Shown: positions 16,935 through 26,565 of the stretch, one piece after another
How positions within the stretch are numbered: the stretch's first letter is position 1
Layout: each line of letters opens with the position of its first letter
Assembly: GCA_040382935.1 (NCBI GenBank)
Contig: JBEIEP010000004.1
Coordinates: 76,117 to 140,116 of the forward strand
Direction of reading: 5' to 3'
From: JALQUL01 sp040382935
GTDB taxonomy: Bacteria; Pseudomonadota; Gammaproteobacteria; Burkholderiales; Burkholderiaceae_C
DNA: 64,000 bases
The notes under the pieces: model-generated
What the model was told of the DNA's origin: nothing
Database searches by the model: none
Seen by the model: only the letters and a program-made list of their open reading frames with translations
Translations under genes and position numbers: made by a program

Positions 16935-18102
16935 CCTGGCCCATTGGCTGCAGTCGATGTCCCCTGACTTGGGCTTCTTTCGGGTGTTTCAGTACCTGAC
17001 CTTCCGTGCCGTGATGGCCACCATCACGGCCCTGTTGATGGGATGGTTAGCCGGGCCTTGGGTGATACGCCGATTGACCGAGCTCAAGATAGGCCAGCCC
17101 ATTCGCGGCTACGGCGTACAAAGCCATCTGGCCAAAAGCGGCACGCCCACCATGGGCGGGGTGTTGATTTTGCTCAGCCTGGGCACCTCCACACTGCTCT
17201 GGGCAGACCTTAGCAACCGCTTTGTATGGATTGTGCTCATCGTTACCTTTGGTTTTGGTGCCATTGGCTGGGTGGACGACTGGCGCAAGGTCGTCAAAAA
17301 AGACCCCGAAGGGATGCGCTCGCGTGAGAAGTATTTCTGGCAATCGGTGATTGGTTTGATAGCGGCGCTGTACCTGGTGTTTTCTATCTCCGAAAACTCC
17401 AATGCACGGGTGTTTCACCTGTTTGTGAGTTGGGTGCAGTCGGGCTTTGATATCAATCTACCCCCCAAAGCTGGGTTGCAAGTGCCATTTTTTAAAGAAA
17501 TCAGCTACCCGCTGGGGGTGCTGGGCTTTGTGGTCTTAAGTTACATCGTCATTGTGGGCGCGAGCAATGCGGTCAACCTAACCGACGGCTTGGACGGGCT
17601 GGCCATCATGCCGGTGGTGATGGTGGGTGCCGCGCTGGGTCTTTTTGCTTACGCATCCGGCAGTGCCACCTTTGCCAAGTACCTGTTTTTACCCCCCATA
17701 CCAGGCGCGGGTGAGCTGATGATATTTTGTGGGGCCATGGGCGGCGCGGGCTTGGCATTTTTGTGGTTTAACGCCCATCCGGCACAAATTTTTATGGGCG
17801 ATGTGGGCGCATTGGCGTTGGGCGCAGCCTTGGGAACCATCGCGGTCATTGTGCGCCAAGAGATTGTGCTGGCCATCATGGGTGGGGTATTTGTGGCAGA
17901 GGCCGTCTCGGTCATGTTGCAGGTCGGGTACTTCAAATACACCCGTTGGCGCTACGGCGAACCACGCCGCCTGTTCATGATGGCGCCGTTGCACCATCAT
18001 TTTGAAAAAGCGGGCTGGAAAGAAACGCAGGTGGTGGTGCGGTTTTGGATCGTCACCATGTTGTTGTGCTTGGTCGGACTGTCAACCTTAAAGCTCAGAT
18101 GA
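16924..18102 (+). CDS. mraY: Phospho-MurNAc-pentapeptide transferase MraY
   Basis: An integral membrane enzyme that moves phospho-MurNAc-pentapeptide onto undecaprenyl phosphate to make lipid I. The 392-residue product has about ten membrane spans and the family motifs KSGTPTMGGVLI, IGWVDDWRK, NLTDGLDGLA and APLHHHFEKAGWKE. The ATG lies inside the murF end, giving an 11-base overlap. An earlier TTG in frame would extend it without conservation and was not used. Confidence 0.96.
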   Translation: MLLNLAHWLQSMSPDLGFFRVFQYLTFRAVMATITALLMGWLAGPWVIRRLTELKIGQPIRGYGVQSHLAKSGTPTMGGVLILLSLGTSTLLWADLSNRFVWIVLIVTFGFGAIGWVDDWRKVVKKDPEGMRSREKYFWQSVIGLIAALYLVFSISENSNARVFHLFVSWVQSGFDINLPPKAGLQVPFFKEISYPLGVLGFVVLSYIVIVGASNAVNLTDGLDGLAIMPVVMVGAALGLFAYASGSATFAKYLFLPPIPGAGELMIFCGAMGGAGLAFLWFNAHPAQIFMGDVGALALGAALGTIAVIVRQEIVLAIMGGVFVAEAVSVMLQVGYFKYTRWRYGEPRRLFMMAPLHHHFEKAGWKETQVVVRFWIVTMLLCLVGLSTLKLR

Positions 18103-19628
18103 AATCGCTGGTCAACACTTCTGTCTTGGTACTGGGCCTGGGTACATCCGGCCTGGCGATGGTGCGCTGGTGCGTTCGCCATGGGGCGAGCGTGACCGTC
18201 TGGGATGACAGACCTGTGGTGGCCAACGACGCTGTGCTGACCGACCAGCTGCCCATGGTCAAGCGCCTGGTAGGGGCCTTTAACGGCCAAGTGTTGCAGG
18301 CGCAAACCTTTAACAAAGTGTTCACCAGCCCAGGTTTGAGTCCCGAGGCGTTGGCCCCATTGGTGGAATCGGCCAAAGCACTAGCGATACCTGTCGAGGG
18401 TGAGTTAACCCTGTTCAATGAAGCCTTGCAAACGCTGGCACAAACGCAGGATTACAAGCCCATAGTGCTTGCTATTACGGGCACCAACGGCAAAACCACG
18501 GTGACCTCACTCACCACGCAGTTGCTCAAGCGTGCCGGGGTACATGCCACCATGGCAGGAAACATTGGTCCCAGCCTGTTGGACACCCTGGGTCAGGCAA
18601 TGGACGCGGGCGCTTTGCCCGAAGTATGGGTGTTGGAGTTGAGTAGTTTTCAGTTGGTGTCGTGCAAGGCGTTCAACCCATTTAGTGCCACGGTATTGAA
18701 CGTGACGCAAGACCACCTGGACTGGCATGGGTCTATGGCGGCCTACCTGGCGGCCAAACTGTCCATTTTTGGCCCCGATACGCACAGAGTCATTCACCGC
18801 GATGACAGCGATTTGGCGTCTCAATGTGCCCCGGTGCCTGCGCCAGTGGCCAAAGGCAAGCGTGCGGCAGAAAAGTCCTCCGTCACCTTTGGCTGGAGTG
18901 TGCCGACCCAGGCGGGCGATTTCGGCGTCGAATCGGTGAACGGATTGGATTGGCTGGTCAAGGCACAAAACCCGGATGGTGGCACCGCACCGCGCCGCGT
19001 TAAAAAAGAGGCGCGCGAGCCAGTGACCCTACAACGCCTTATGCCGGTAGAGGCACTTCGCATACGCGGGCGTCACAACGCGCTTAACGCCATGGCAGCG
19101 TTGGCACTTGCCCAATCCACAGGTGCGGCCCTGTCGCCCATGCTGTATGGGCTGCGGGAGTACCGCGGCGAGCCACATCGGGTGGAGTCCATTGGGTTAC
19201 TGGCCGAGGTTGAGTATTTTGATGACAGCAAAGGCACCAATGTGGGTGCAACAGTAGCCGCAATTGAAGGCCTAGGCCGTGATCGTGCCCTCGTGCTGAT
19301 TCTGGGGGGCGAGGGCAAGGGTCAGGATTTTTCGCCCTTGGCTGAGCCAGTCAAAAAATACGCCTCAGCCGTGGTGTTGATAGGACGGGATGCACCCGGT
19401 TTGGAGCAGGTACTGAGGCCAACGGGCGTGTGTATTGTTCACGCCAATTCAATGGAGCAGGCCCTGGATCTGGCCAGTGAAAAGGCCAAAGCGGGGGATG
19501 CGGTCTTGTTGTCACCGGCTTGCGCCAGTTTTGATATGTTCAAGAGTTACGTCCATCGTGGGCAGGTGTTCCGTCAGGCCTTTGCAGCGCGGGCGGCGGA
19601 TGTTCATCAACAGGTGATGTATGTCTGA
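18099..19628 (+). CDS. murD: UDP-N-acetylmuramoylalanine--D-glutamate ligase MurD
   Basis: Adds D-glutamate to UDP-MurNAc-L-Ala. The protein is about 509 residues: Rossmann-like start VLVLGLGTSGLAMVRW, ATP loop AITGTNGKTTVT, ELSSFQLV, HNALNAMAALA, and the C-terminal DDSKGTNVGATVAAIEGL. It overlaps mraY by ATGA, so translation is coupled. It is longer than the roughly 440 residues of the E. coli enzyme, with extra residues around 250-310 rich in Lys, Ala and Pro. Confidence 0.96.
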   Translation: MKSLVNTSVLVLGLGTSGLAMVRWCVRHGASVTVWDDRPVVANDAVLTDQLPMVKRLVGAFNGQVLQAQTFNKVFTSPGLSPEALAPLVESAKALAIPVEGELTLFNEALQTLAQTQDYKPIVLAITGTNGKTTVTSLTTQLLKRAGVHATMAGNIGPSLLDTLGQAMDAGALPEVWVLELSSFQLVSCKAFNPFSATVLNVTQDHLDWHGSMAAYLAAKLSIFGPDTHRVIHRDDSDLASQCAPVPAPVAKGKRAAEKSSVTFGWSVPTQAGDFGVESVNGLDWLVKAQNPDGGTAPRRVKKEAREPVTLQRLMPVEALRIRGRHNALNAMAALALAQSTGAALSPMLYGLREYRGEPHRVESIGLLAEVEYFDDSKGTNVGATVAAIEGLGRDRALVLILGGEGKGQDFSPLAEPVKKYASAVVLIGRDAPGLEQVLRPTGVCIVHANSMEQALDLASEKAKAGDAVLLSPACASFDMFKSYVHRGQVFRQAFAARAADVHQQVMYV

Positions 19629-20895
19629 GTCTCCATCTCGCCCCTCGCGCTGGAGTGCCCTGGCACAAGCGGTGCGCGCGCGTTTGAGCGGCAACAAGGG
19701 TGCCGAACGCGCGCTCAATCCCTATGCGGCGCAGCGCTGGAGTCACCCGGTTGTCGGGTCCGCTCAATGGGTACATCCCATGTTCGTTTCGGTGGTAAGC
19801 CTGCTTGTGTTGTGGGGCTTGATCATGGTGTATTCCACCTCTATTGCACTTCCCGACAATCCACGCTTTGCCGCTTACAAGGAGTACCACTTTCTTTTGC
19901 GCCATGTCATCTCCTTGGGCTTGGCCGCGGTTGTCTGCTCACTGGCCTTCCAGATCTCCATGGAGACTTGGGAAAAATGGGCCCCGCTGTTGTTTGTGGG
20001 CAGTTTGATTCTTTTGGTGGCTGTGCTGATACCGGGTTTGGGAAAGATGACTTACGGTGCGCGGCGCTGGTTGACGCTGGGGCCCATCAGCTTTCAGCCC
20101 TCGGAGTTGGCTAAGTTTTCCCTGGCGCTGTACGCCGCGGGTTACATGGTTCGCAAGATAGGCGTGAAAGAGCGCTTTTTTGTCGCGGTTGGCCCCATGG
20201 CTGTGTCGGTGCTTTTGCTGGGTGTGTTGCTGCTGGCCGAGCCGGACATGGGCGCATTTTTGGTCATTACTGTTATCGCCATGGGGGTGCTGTTCCTGGG
20301 CGGTGTCAACGCACGTATGTTCTTCTTGATTGCAGGACTAATGGTGGTTGCATTTGCCGCGATGATTGCGATCAGCCCTTGGCGGCGTGAGCGCATTTTT
20401 GCTTACCTAGATCCTTGGAGCGCCGAACACGCACTGGGCAAAGGCTATCAGCTCACCCACGCGCTGATTGCCGTGGGGCGTGGCGAGATATGGGGAGTGG
20501 GGTTGGGTGCTAGCGTAGAAAAACTCAATTGGTTGCCTGAGGCCCACACCGACTTTATGTTGGCGGTCATCGGTGAAGAGTTTGGTTTGGTGGGTGTGCT
20601 GCTACTGATTGGTTTGTTCTTTTGGCTCACTCATTACATCTTCAATGTGGGTCGCCAGGCCATTTTGTTGGAACGTCTGTTCTCGGGATTGGTATCGCAG
20701 GGTATAGGTCTGTGGATTGGTTTTCAGTCGTTCATCAACATCGGTGTGAATTTGGGTTTGCTTCCGACCAAAGGTTTGACCCTGCCCTTGATGAGTTATG
20801 GGGGGTCGGCCATTCTTTTCAATCTGCTGGCACTGACGGTGGTAGCGCGGGTGGACTATGAAAACAAACTGATGATGCGCGGAGGACGGCCATGA
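19621..20895 (+). CDS. ftsW: Lipid II glycosyltransferase FtsW
   Basis: SEDS-family polymerase of septal glycan that works with FtsI. The 424-residue product has about ten membrane segments; the SEDS marks are GARRWLTLGPISFQPSELAK, PWRRERIFAYLDPW, LPEAHTDFMLAVIGEEFG and LPLMSYGGSA. A positively charged tail of about 50 residues precedes the first span. The rodA homologue at 33.1 kb is a separate paralogue for side-wall growth. It overlaps murD by 8 bases. Confidence 0.95.
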   Translation: MSESPSRPSRWSALAQAVRARLSGNKGAERALNPYAAQRWSHPVVGSAQWVHPMFVSVVSLLVLWGLIMVYSTSIALPDNPRFAAYKEYHFLLRHVISLGLAAVVCSLAFQISMETWEKWAPLLFVGSLILLVAVLIPGLGKMTYGARRWLTLGPISFQPSELAKFSLALYAAGYMVRKIGVKERFFVAVGPMAVSVLLLGVLLLAEPDMGAFLVITVIAMGVLFLGGVNARMFFLIAGLMVVAFAAMIAISPWRRERIFAYLDPWSAEHALGKGYQLTHALIAVGRGEIWGVGLGASVEKLNWLPEAHTDFMLAVIGEEFGLVGVLLLIGLFFWLTHYIFNVGRQAILLERLFSGLVSQGIGLWIGFQSFINIGVNLGLLPTKGLTLPLMSYGGSAILFNLLALTVVARVDYENKLMMRGGRP

Positions 20896-21971
20896 CGCAC
20901 CAGCCTGTTTTGCCAAAAGTCGCGTTGGTGGTGGCAGGCGGCACCGCGGGCCACATACATCCAGGACTGGCCGTGGCCACGGCCCTGGCGCAGGCCGGGT
21001 GGCAGGTGCATTGGATGGGGTCCAAGTCCAAAATGGAGTGGGACATTATTTCGCCTACAGGTATCCCATTTGAGGCGGTGGAGTTTTCGGGTGTACGCGG
21101 CAAGTCTTTGGTCACCCTGCTCACGGCGCCGTTTCGGTTGCTGCGTGCGTGTTGGCAAGCGGCCCAGGTTTTGCGGCGCGTGAAGCCACAGGTTGTTTTG
21201 GGGTTTGGTGGCTACATCACGGTGCCGGCCGGCGTGGTGAGTGGCTTGATGGGTGTGCCCTTGGTGTTGCACGAGCAAAACCGCATTGCTGGCATGGCCA
21301 ATCGGCTATTGGCGATGTGGGCCAAAGGTGTGTTTACCGCTTTCCCTGACGTGTTGCCCAAGGCGCAGTGGGTGGGCAACCCACTGCGCGAAAGCTTTGC
21401 ACAGCAGCAAACACCGGCCCAGCGGTTTGAGGCGCGCCAAGGGCCGCTAAAAGTCATGGTGGTGGGTGGCAGTCTTGGCGCGCAGGCACTGAACGAGGCG
21501 GTACCCCGTGCCCTGGCCAAAATACCCGCAGCGCAACGCCCCATCGTTATCCATCAAAGCGGCAAGGCCCACGTGGAGGCATTGCAGCAGCGTTACCAAT
21601 CCTTGGGCGTAAAGGCCCGTGTGCTTGCGTTTATCGACGACATCGCCACCGCTTTTGCAGAGGCTGATTTGGTCATTTGCCGCGCGGGCGCCAGCACCGT
21701 GACCGAAGTGGCGGCCATTGGCGTTCCCTGTCTGTTTGTTCCTCTACCCTCTGCGGTGGACGACCACCAAACCGCCAATGCGCAGTACCTGGCCCAAAGT
21801 GGGGGTGCGTGGCTGATGCGGCAATCCGAATTGAACCCAGAGGCCTTGGCCCGCTTTATTCAAACCCTGAGCCGAGCGCAATTGGTCCAAGTCGCGCAAA
21901 ACGCCTATGCGCTGCGAAAAATGGACGCGGACCAACACATTGTTCAAATCACCATGCAACTCGCTTCATGA
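20892..21971 (+). CDS. murG: UDP-GlcNAc : lipid I N-acetylglucosaminyltransferase MurG
   Basis: Turns lipid I into lipid II at the inner face of the membrane. The 359-residue GT-B enzyme shows GGTAGHIHPGLAVA near the N-terminus, GFGGYITVPAGV, HEQNRIAGMANRLL, GGSLGAQALNEAVP and the UDP-GlcNAc-binding CRAGASTVTEVAAIG with DDHQTANA. ATGA overlaps at the ftsW side and at murC mark tight coupling. Confidence 0.97.
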   Translation: MTHQPVLPKVALVVAGGTAGHIHPGLAVATALAQAGWQVHWMGSKSKMEWDIISPTGIPFEAVEFSGVRGKSLVTLLTAPFRLLRACWQAAQVLRRVKPQVVLGFGGYITVPAGVVSGLMGVPLVLHEQNRIAGMANRLLAMWAKGVFTAFPDVLPKAQWVGNPLRESFAQQQTPAQRFEARQGPLKVMVVGGSLGAQALNEAVPRALAKIPAAQRPIVIHQSGKAHVEALQQRYQSLGVKARVLAFIDDIATAFAEADLVICRAGASTVTEVAAIGVPCLFVPLPSAVDDHQTANAQYLAQSGGAWLMRQSELNPEALARFIQTLSRAQLVQVAQNAYALRKMDADQHIVQITMQLAS

Positions 21972-23377
21972 AACACGCCATTCAACATATTCACTTTATC
22001 GGCATTGGTGGCTCAGGAATGTCGGGTATTGCCGAGGTCTTGTTTCATCAGGGCTACACGGTGTCGGGCTCGGATTTGTCGGACAGTGCCACGGTACGCC
22101 GTTTGGCCGATTTGGGCATTACCACCTACATCGGCCATGCGGCACACAATTTGGTTGACGTCCACGCGGTGGTCACTTCTACCGCCGTACCCGAGGCCAA
22201 CCCCGAGGTGCTAGAGGCGCGCAAACGCCAAATTCCGGTCGTGCCGCGCGCGGTTATGTTGGCCGAACTGATGCGCCTCAAGCACGGCATCGCCATTGCG
22301 GGTACCCATGGCAAAACAACCACCACCAGCTTGGTGGCCAGCGTTCTAGGACAGGCCCAGTTAGACCCTACGTTCGTGATTGGTGGACGCCTCAACAGTG
22401 TGGGTGCCAATGCGCGCCTGGGCGCCGGGCAATACATTGTGGTGGAGGCTGACGAGTCCGATGCCTCCTTTCTCAATCTATTACCCATGATGGCGGTGGT
22501 CACCAATATCGACGCCGACCACATGGATACCTACGGCCACGACTTTGAACGCCTAAAAAATGCTTTTGTTGACTTCCTGAACAAAATGCCTTTTTATGGC
22601 ACGGCTATTTTGTGTACCGATGACCCCAGCCTGGCGCAAATTGCCCAAACGCTGGCAAGGCCGGTCACCAGCTATGGCTTTAATGAGGGAGCACAGGTCA
22701 GGGCTGTCAACGTACGCGCGGTGGGTGCACAAATGCATTTCACTGTTCACAGGCGCAATGGGGTGGTCCTGCCCGACCTAGACATTGTGCTGAACCTACC
22801 AGGACGGCACAACGTGCTGAACGCCTTGGCGGCGATAGCGGTAGCGGCCGAGTTGGATATCGCCGATAGCGATGTGGTGGCCGCGCTCGCACAGTTCAAA
22901 GGCGTGGGGCGTCGTTTCCAAAACTACGGCCAAATACCCTGTAAAAACGGGGGCCAATTCACGTTGATTGATGACTACGGACACCACCCCGTCGAGATGG
23001 CCGCTACGCTGGCCGCTGCCCGAGGGGCTTACCCCGCGCAGCGCCTGGTACTGGCCTTTCAGCCCCATCGTTACACCCGTACCCGTGACTGCTTTGAAGA
23101 CTTTGTGAAAGTCTTGAGCCGGGCCGATCTGGTATTGGTGTCTGAGGTGTACGCGGCGGGCGAAACCCCCATTGTTGCCGCAGATGGTCGCTCGTTGGTG
23201 CGGGCGCTGCGCGTAGCGGCGCAGGTGGACCCGCTGTTCGTAGAAGACATTACCGCGATGGCCGCTGCCGTGGTGGAGCACGCCAGAGATGGCGATGTGG
23301 TGATCTGCATGGGCGCGGGATCTATGGGCTCGGTGCCCGCGCAAGTTGTAGCCCGCGCTGAAAAGGAGTCCCAGTGA
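21968..23377 (+). CDS. murC: UDP-N-acetylmuramate--L-alanine ligase MurC
   Basis: Adds L-alanine to UDP-MurNAc, first amino acid of the stem peptide. The product is 469 residues: HFIGIGGSGMSGIAE, ATP loop GTHGKTTTTS, EADESDASFL, NIDADHMDTYG and the late DDYGHHPVEMAATL. The ATG overlaps the murG stop (ATGA). A longer frame opens upstream inside murG but has no conserved residues, so it was rejected as the start. Confidence 0.96.
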   Translation: MKHAIQHIHFIGIGGSGMSGIAEVLFHQGYTVSGSDLSDSATVRRLADLGITTYIGHAAHNLVDVHAVVTSTAVPEANPEVLEARKRQIPVVPRAVMLAELMRLKHGIAIAGTHGKTTTTSLVASVLGQAQLDPTFVIGGRLNSVGANARLGAGQYIVVEADESDASFLNLLPMMAVVTNIDADHMDTYGHDFERLKNAFVDFLNKMPFYGTAILCTDDPSLAQIAQTLARPVTSYGFNEGAQVRAVNVRAVGAQMHFTVHRRNGVVLPDLDIVLNLPGRHNVLNALAAIAVAAELDIADSDVVAALAQFKGVGRRFQNYGQIPCKNGGQFTLIDDYGHHPVEMAATLAAARGAYPAQRLVLAFQPHRYTRTRDCFEDFVKVLSRADLVLVSEVYAAGETPIVAADGRSLVRALRVAAQVDPLFVEDITAMAAAVVEHARDGDVVICMGAGSMGSVPAQVVARAEKESQ

Positions 23378-24351
23378 ACACGTCATTCAATCCAAGCACT
23401 GCCCCCGCTTCGTTCGGCAAAGTGGCCGTTCTGATGGGGGGGCGCTCGGGCGAGCGCGAGGTCTCTTTGCTTTCGGGTCAAGGGGTGCTCAATGCGTTGC
23501 GCACCAAAGGCGTCAACGCCCACGCCTTTGACCCACGCGACAACAACCTGATGCAATTGGCCGAGCAGGGTTTTGACCGCGCCTTTGTTGCGCTACACGG
23601 CCGTTATGGCGAAGACGGAACGGTGCAGGGGGCACTGGAATTGATGGGCATTCCCTACACCGGCTCAGGGGTGATGGCTTCTGCCATTGCCCTAGACAAA
23701 GCCATGACCAAACGGCTATGGAGCGCCGATGGCATTTCCACACCCGCGCAATTTTTGTGGCAACCTGCACGCCACGACAAAGCGCTGCTGCCCGGCATTG
23801 CACAGCAGTTGGGCCTGCCTTTGATCGTCAAACCCTCGCGCGAGGGCTCGTCGCTGGGCGTGACCAAAGTGCAAGATCTAGACCAACTAGAAGGCGCCGT
23901 CAACAGTGCCGCGGCGCTGGACAGCGACGTGTTGATAGAAGCCTTTATTGACGGTGATGAATTGACCTGCCCCGTCATTGGAACCGGTGATCAGGCCTAT
24001 TGCCTGCCCGTGATCAAAATCGTGGCCCCACAAGGGCGCTACGACTACCAGGCCAAATACTTTACCGACGATACCCAGTACCTGATCCCCTGTGGACTCG
24101 ATGCCGCTGAGTTAAGCCGCTTGGAAGCGCTAACGCTAAGTGCCTACCGCGCCGTGAACGCTAGGGGCTGGGGGCGCATCGACGTGATGGTAGACAAGCG
24201 CACCCGTCAACCCTATTTGCTGGAGATCAACACTTCGCCTGGCATGACCAGTCATTCGCTGGTGCCCATGGCCGCCAAGGCCATAGGCATGGCCTATGAA
24301 GATTTGTGCCTCACGTTGCTGGCCAGCGCCACTTTGGACTACGCCGAGTAA
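23374..24351 (+). CDS. ddlB: D-alanine--D-alanine ligase
   Basis: Makes the D-Ala-D-Ala that the MurF domain adds. The 325-residue ATP-grasp enzyme has VLMGGRSGEREVSL, FVALHGRYGEDGTVQG, IPYTGSGVMASAIALDK, PLIVKPSREGSSLG and the metal-binding LLEINTSPGMTSHSL. The start is GTG in a GTGA overlap with the murC stop, preceded by AAGGAG. Confidence 0.96.
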   Translation: MNTSFNPSTAPASFGKVAVLMGGRSGEREVSLLSGQGVLNALRTKGVNAHAFDPRDNNLMQLAEQGFDRAFVALHGRYGEDGTVQGALELMGIPYTGSGVMASAIALDKAMTKRLWSADGISTPAQFLWQPARHDKALLPGIAQQLGLPLIVKPSREGSSLGVTKVQDLDQLEGAVNSAAALDSDVLIEAFIDGDELTCPVIGTGDQAYCLPVIKIVAPQGRYDYQAKYFTDDTQYLIPCGLDAAELSRLEALTLSAYRAVNARGWGRIDVMVDKRTRQPYLLEINTSPGMTSHSLVPMAAKAIGMAYEDLCLTLLASATLDYAE

Positions 24352-24366
24352 ATCGCACCCCACACC

Positions 24367-25197
24367 ATGCGCTCCACCCTTGCATCCCTAGAGCCCACGC
24401 CGCTGCCGCTGGACCTTCGCCTTATGCGACTGTTCACGCTGCTGTGCTGGGCCGGTGCGGCCGCGTTGGCGTTTGGGTTGGCCGGGCTTGTGTTGGTGCG
24501 TTTACCGCTCTTTAACGTCAAGTCCATTACGCTCAATGGTGAGTTTGCCAAGGTCAACCAGCTCAGCGTTGCACACGCGGCGTTAAACGCTGTGACCGGC
24601 ACTGCGTTCACGACCAACTTGCAAACCTTGCAAAGCGCAATTGCCAGCCAGGCTTACGTGCGCACCGCACAGGTACACCGGCGGTTTCCCAACCAGCTTT
24701 GGGTGGAAATTTCAGAACACGCACCGGTAGCGATATGGGGTAAATCGGACGACGAAAATATTAAAATGCTCAACAGCTATGGCGAAATATTTGAAGGCAA
24801 CGCCAACGACGTTGATACCGACAGCATGGTCCAATTGTTAGGGCCAGATACAGACGCCCCCAAAGTGCTGGCCATGTACCACCAGCTGGTACCCAGCTTT
24901 CAGTCGGCACAGCAAGCGATCGCCACCCTGCAGCTCAGTTCGCGCGGTACTTGGTCGAGTCGCACCGTACAGGGGGCCAACCTCGAACTTGGAGACGGAG
25001 ACGCCGCGCAATTGGTCGAGCGTTTGCACCAGTTTTTCCAAACACTGCCCAAGATTTGCGAGAGGATGGGAACGCTTGTTTCGCATCTGGAATCGGCCGA
25101 TTTGCGCCACCCCAATGGCTATGCCATTCGGCTGCGTGGTGTGTCGACCGAAGGCAAAGCATCGGCGTCTGTAAAACCACCACCCCAAGCACATTGA
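24367..25197 (+). CDS. ftsQ: Cell division protein FtsQ
   Basis: A 276-residue bitopic membrane protein that links FtsB and FtsL to the divisome. It has a short cytoplasmic start, one membrane segment (about 22-43), a POTRA domain (FNVKSITLNGEF, NQLWVEISEHAPVAIW) and the FtsQ C-terminal domain. The tail is Lys/Pro-rich. Position between ddlB and ftsA is diagnostic, as FtsQ sequences vary. Confidence 0.94.
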   Translation: MRSTLASLEPTPLPLDLRLMRLFTLLCWAGAAALAFGLAGLVLVRLPLFNVKSITLNGEFAKVNQLSVAHAALNAVTGTAFTTNLQTLQSAIASQAYVRTAQVHRRFPNQLWVEISEHAPVAIWGKSDDENIKMLNSYGEIFEGNANDVDTDSMVQLLGPDTDAPKVLAMYHQLVPSFQSAQQAIATLQLSSRGTWSSRTVQGANLELGDGDAAQLVERLHQFFQTLPKICERMGTLVSHLESADLRHPNGYAIRLRGVSTEGKASASVKPPPQAH

Positions 25198-25208
25198 CTG
25201 GAACAAAA

Positions 25209-26438
25209 ATGGCAAAAGAGTACAAAGATTTGGTTGTTGGATTGGATATTGGCACCGCCAAGATCATGGTGGTGGTGGCCGAACTGCTGCCCAAAGGCGA
25301 GATCAAAATTGCCGGGTTTGGCATGGCCCCCAGCGCAGGCCTTAAACGCGGTGCGGTGGTCAATATCGAGGCCACGGTGCAAAGTATTCAAATGGCGCTC
25401 AAAGAAGCCGAGCTCATGGCCGATTGCAAAATCGCCCGGGTGTACACCGGCATCACCGGCAGTCATATTCGGGGTTTGAATTCCAGCGGCATGGTCGCCA
25501 TCAAAGACCGCGAGGTCTCGCGCAACGACGTGGCACGCGTCATGGAGACGGCCACGGCCATCAACATCTCCACTGACCAACGCCTGCTGCTTGTGGAATC
25601 CCAAGAGTTTGTGATTGACGGACAAGACGTCAAAGACCCCATTGGCATGAGCGGAATACGCCTTGAGGCCAAGGTACATATCGTGACCGGGGCGCAAACG
25701 GCTGCTGAAAACATTCTCAAATGTGTGCGCCGCTGCGGTCTGGAAGTTGAGCACCTCATGCTCAACCCCATCGCTTCCAGCTTGTCGGTGCTCACCGAGG
25801 ACGAAAAAGACCTGGGGGTGGTGATGGTAGACGTGGGTGCGGGTACCACTGACATTGCGATGTACACCGGAGGCGCATTGCGCCATACGGCAGTCATCCC
25901 CATTGCGGGCGACCTCATCACCAGCGATATTGCAATGGCGCTGCGCACCCCCACCAAAGACGCCGAAGAAATCAAAATCGAAAGCGGATGCGCCAAGCAG
26001 ATGCTCACCGACCCCGAGACCAATATCGAAGTGCCGGGGCTGGGAGACAGAGGGCCCCGTATGCTAAATCGCCAAGCCTTGGCCGGCGTGATAGAGCCGC
26101 GCGTAGAAGAAATTTTCACCTTGGTGCAACAAATCATTCGCGAAACCGGCTACGAGGAGGTCTTGTCCTCAGGCATTGTGTTGACCGGAGGCACCTCGCT
26201 TATGCCCGGTGTTTTGGAGCTGGGCGAAGACATTTTTCTAAAGCCCGTTCGCCGCGGTGTGCCCCAATATGGGCACAGCTTGTCAGACATGGTGTCCCAG
26301 CCCCATTGCTCCACCGTCATGGGTTTGCTTGAAGAGGCGCGCATGGCACGTTTGCGCGGCTTAAAGGTGTCGCAAAAAGGCGGCAGCATGCAAGACTTTT
26401 TATCCAGAACCAAAGACTGGTTCGTTCGGACTTTTTAA
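25209..26438 (+). CDS. ftsA: Cell division protein FtsA
   Basis: Actin-like ATPase that anchors FtsZ to the membrane. The 409-residue product has the phosphate loop VGLDIGTAKIMVV, the SHS2/1C region (AELMADCKIARVYTGITGSHIRG), VDVGAGTTDIAMY, LTGGTSLMPGV and a C-terminal amphipathic anchor (TKDWFVRTF). I chose the ATG just after ftsQ; an open stretch reaching back into ftsQ is out of family. Confidence 0.97.
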   Translation: MAKEYKDLVVGLDIGTAKIMVVVAELLPKGEIKIAGFGMAPSAGLKRGAVVNIEATVQSIQMALKEAELMADCKIARVYTGITGSHIRGLNSSGMVAIKDREVSRNDVARVMETATAINISTDQRLLLVESQEFVIDGQDVKDPIGMSGIRLEAKVHIVTGAQTAAENILKCVRRCGLEVEHLMLNPIASSLSVLTEDEKDLGVVMVDVGAGTTDIAMYTGGALRHTAVIPIAGDLITSDIAMALRTPTKDAEEIKIESGCAKQMLTDPETNIEVPGLGDRGPRMLNRQALAGVIEPRVEEIFTLVQQIIRETGYEEVLSSGIVLTGGTSLMPGVLELGEDIFLKPVRRGVPQYGHSLSDMVSQPHCSTVMGLLEEARMARLRGLKVSQKGGSMQDFLSRTKDWFVRTF

Positions 26439-26495
26439 GAGGCCAACGATGAGCCACCCCATTTTTTCGATTTTTATTTGTAATTTCTGACCCGC

Positions 26496-26565
26496 CCCAA
26501 GGAGACCCACCATGACCGTTTTATCCATCACTTCCCCAACCCCCCAACCTGAGGACCTCACCATG
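26496..26565 (+). promoter_or_regulatory. Two ribosome binding sites and two start codons for ftsZ
   Basis: AAGGAG lies 9 bases before the ATG at 26512, and GAGGA lies about 7 bases before the in-frame ATG at 26563. The 17 intervening codons are Pro/Thr/Ser-rich and absent from the usual FtsZ core. The sequence cannot tell which start dominates. Confidence 0.5.
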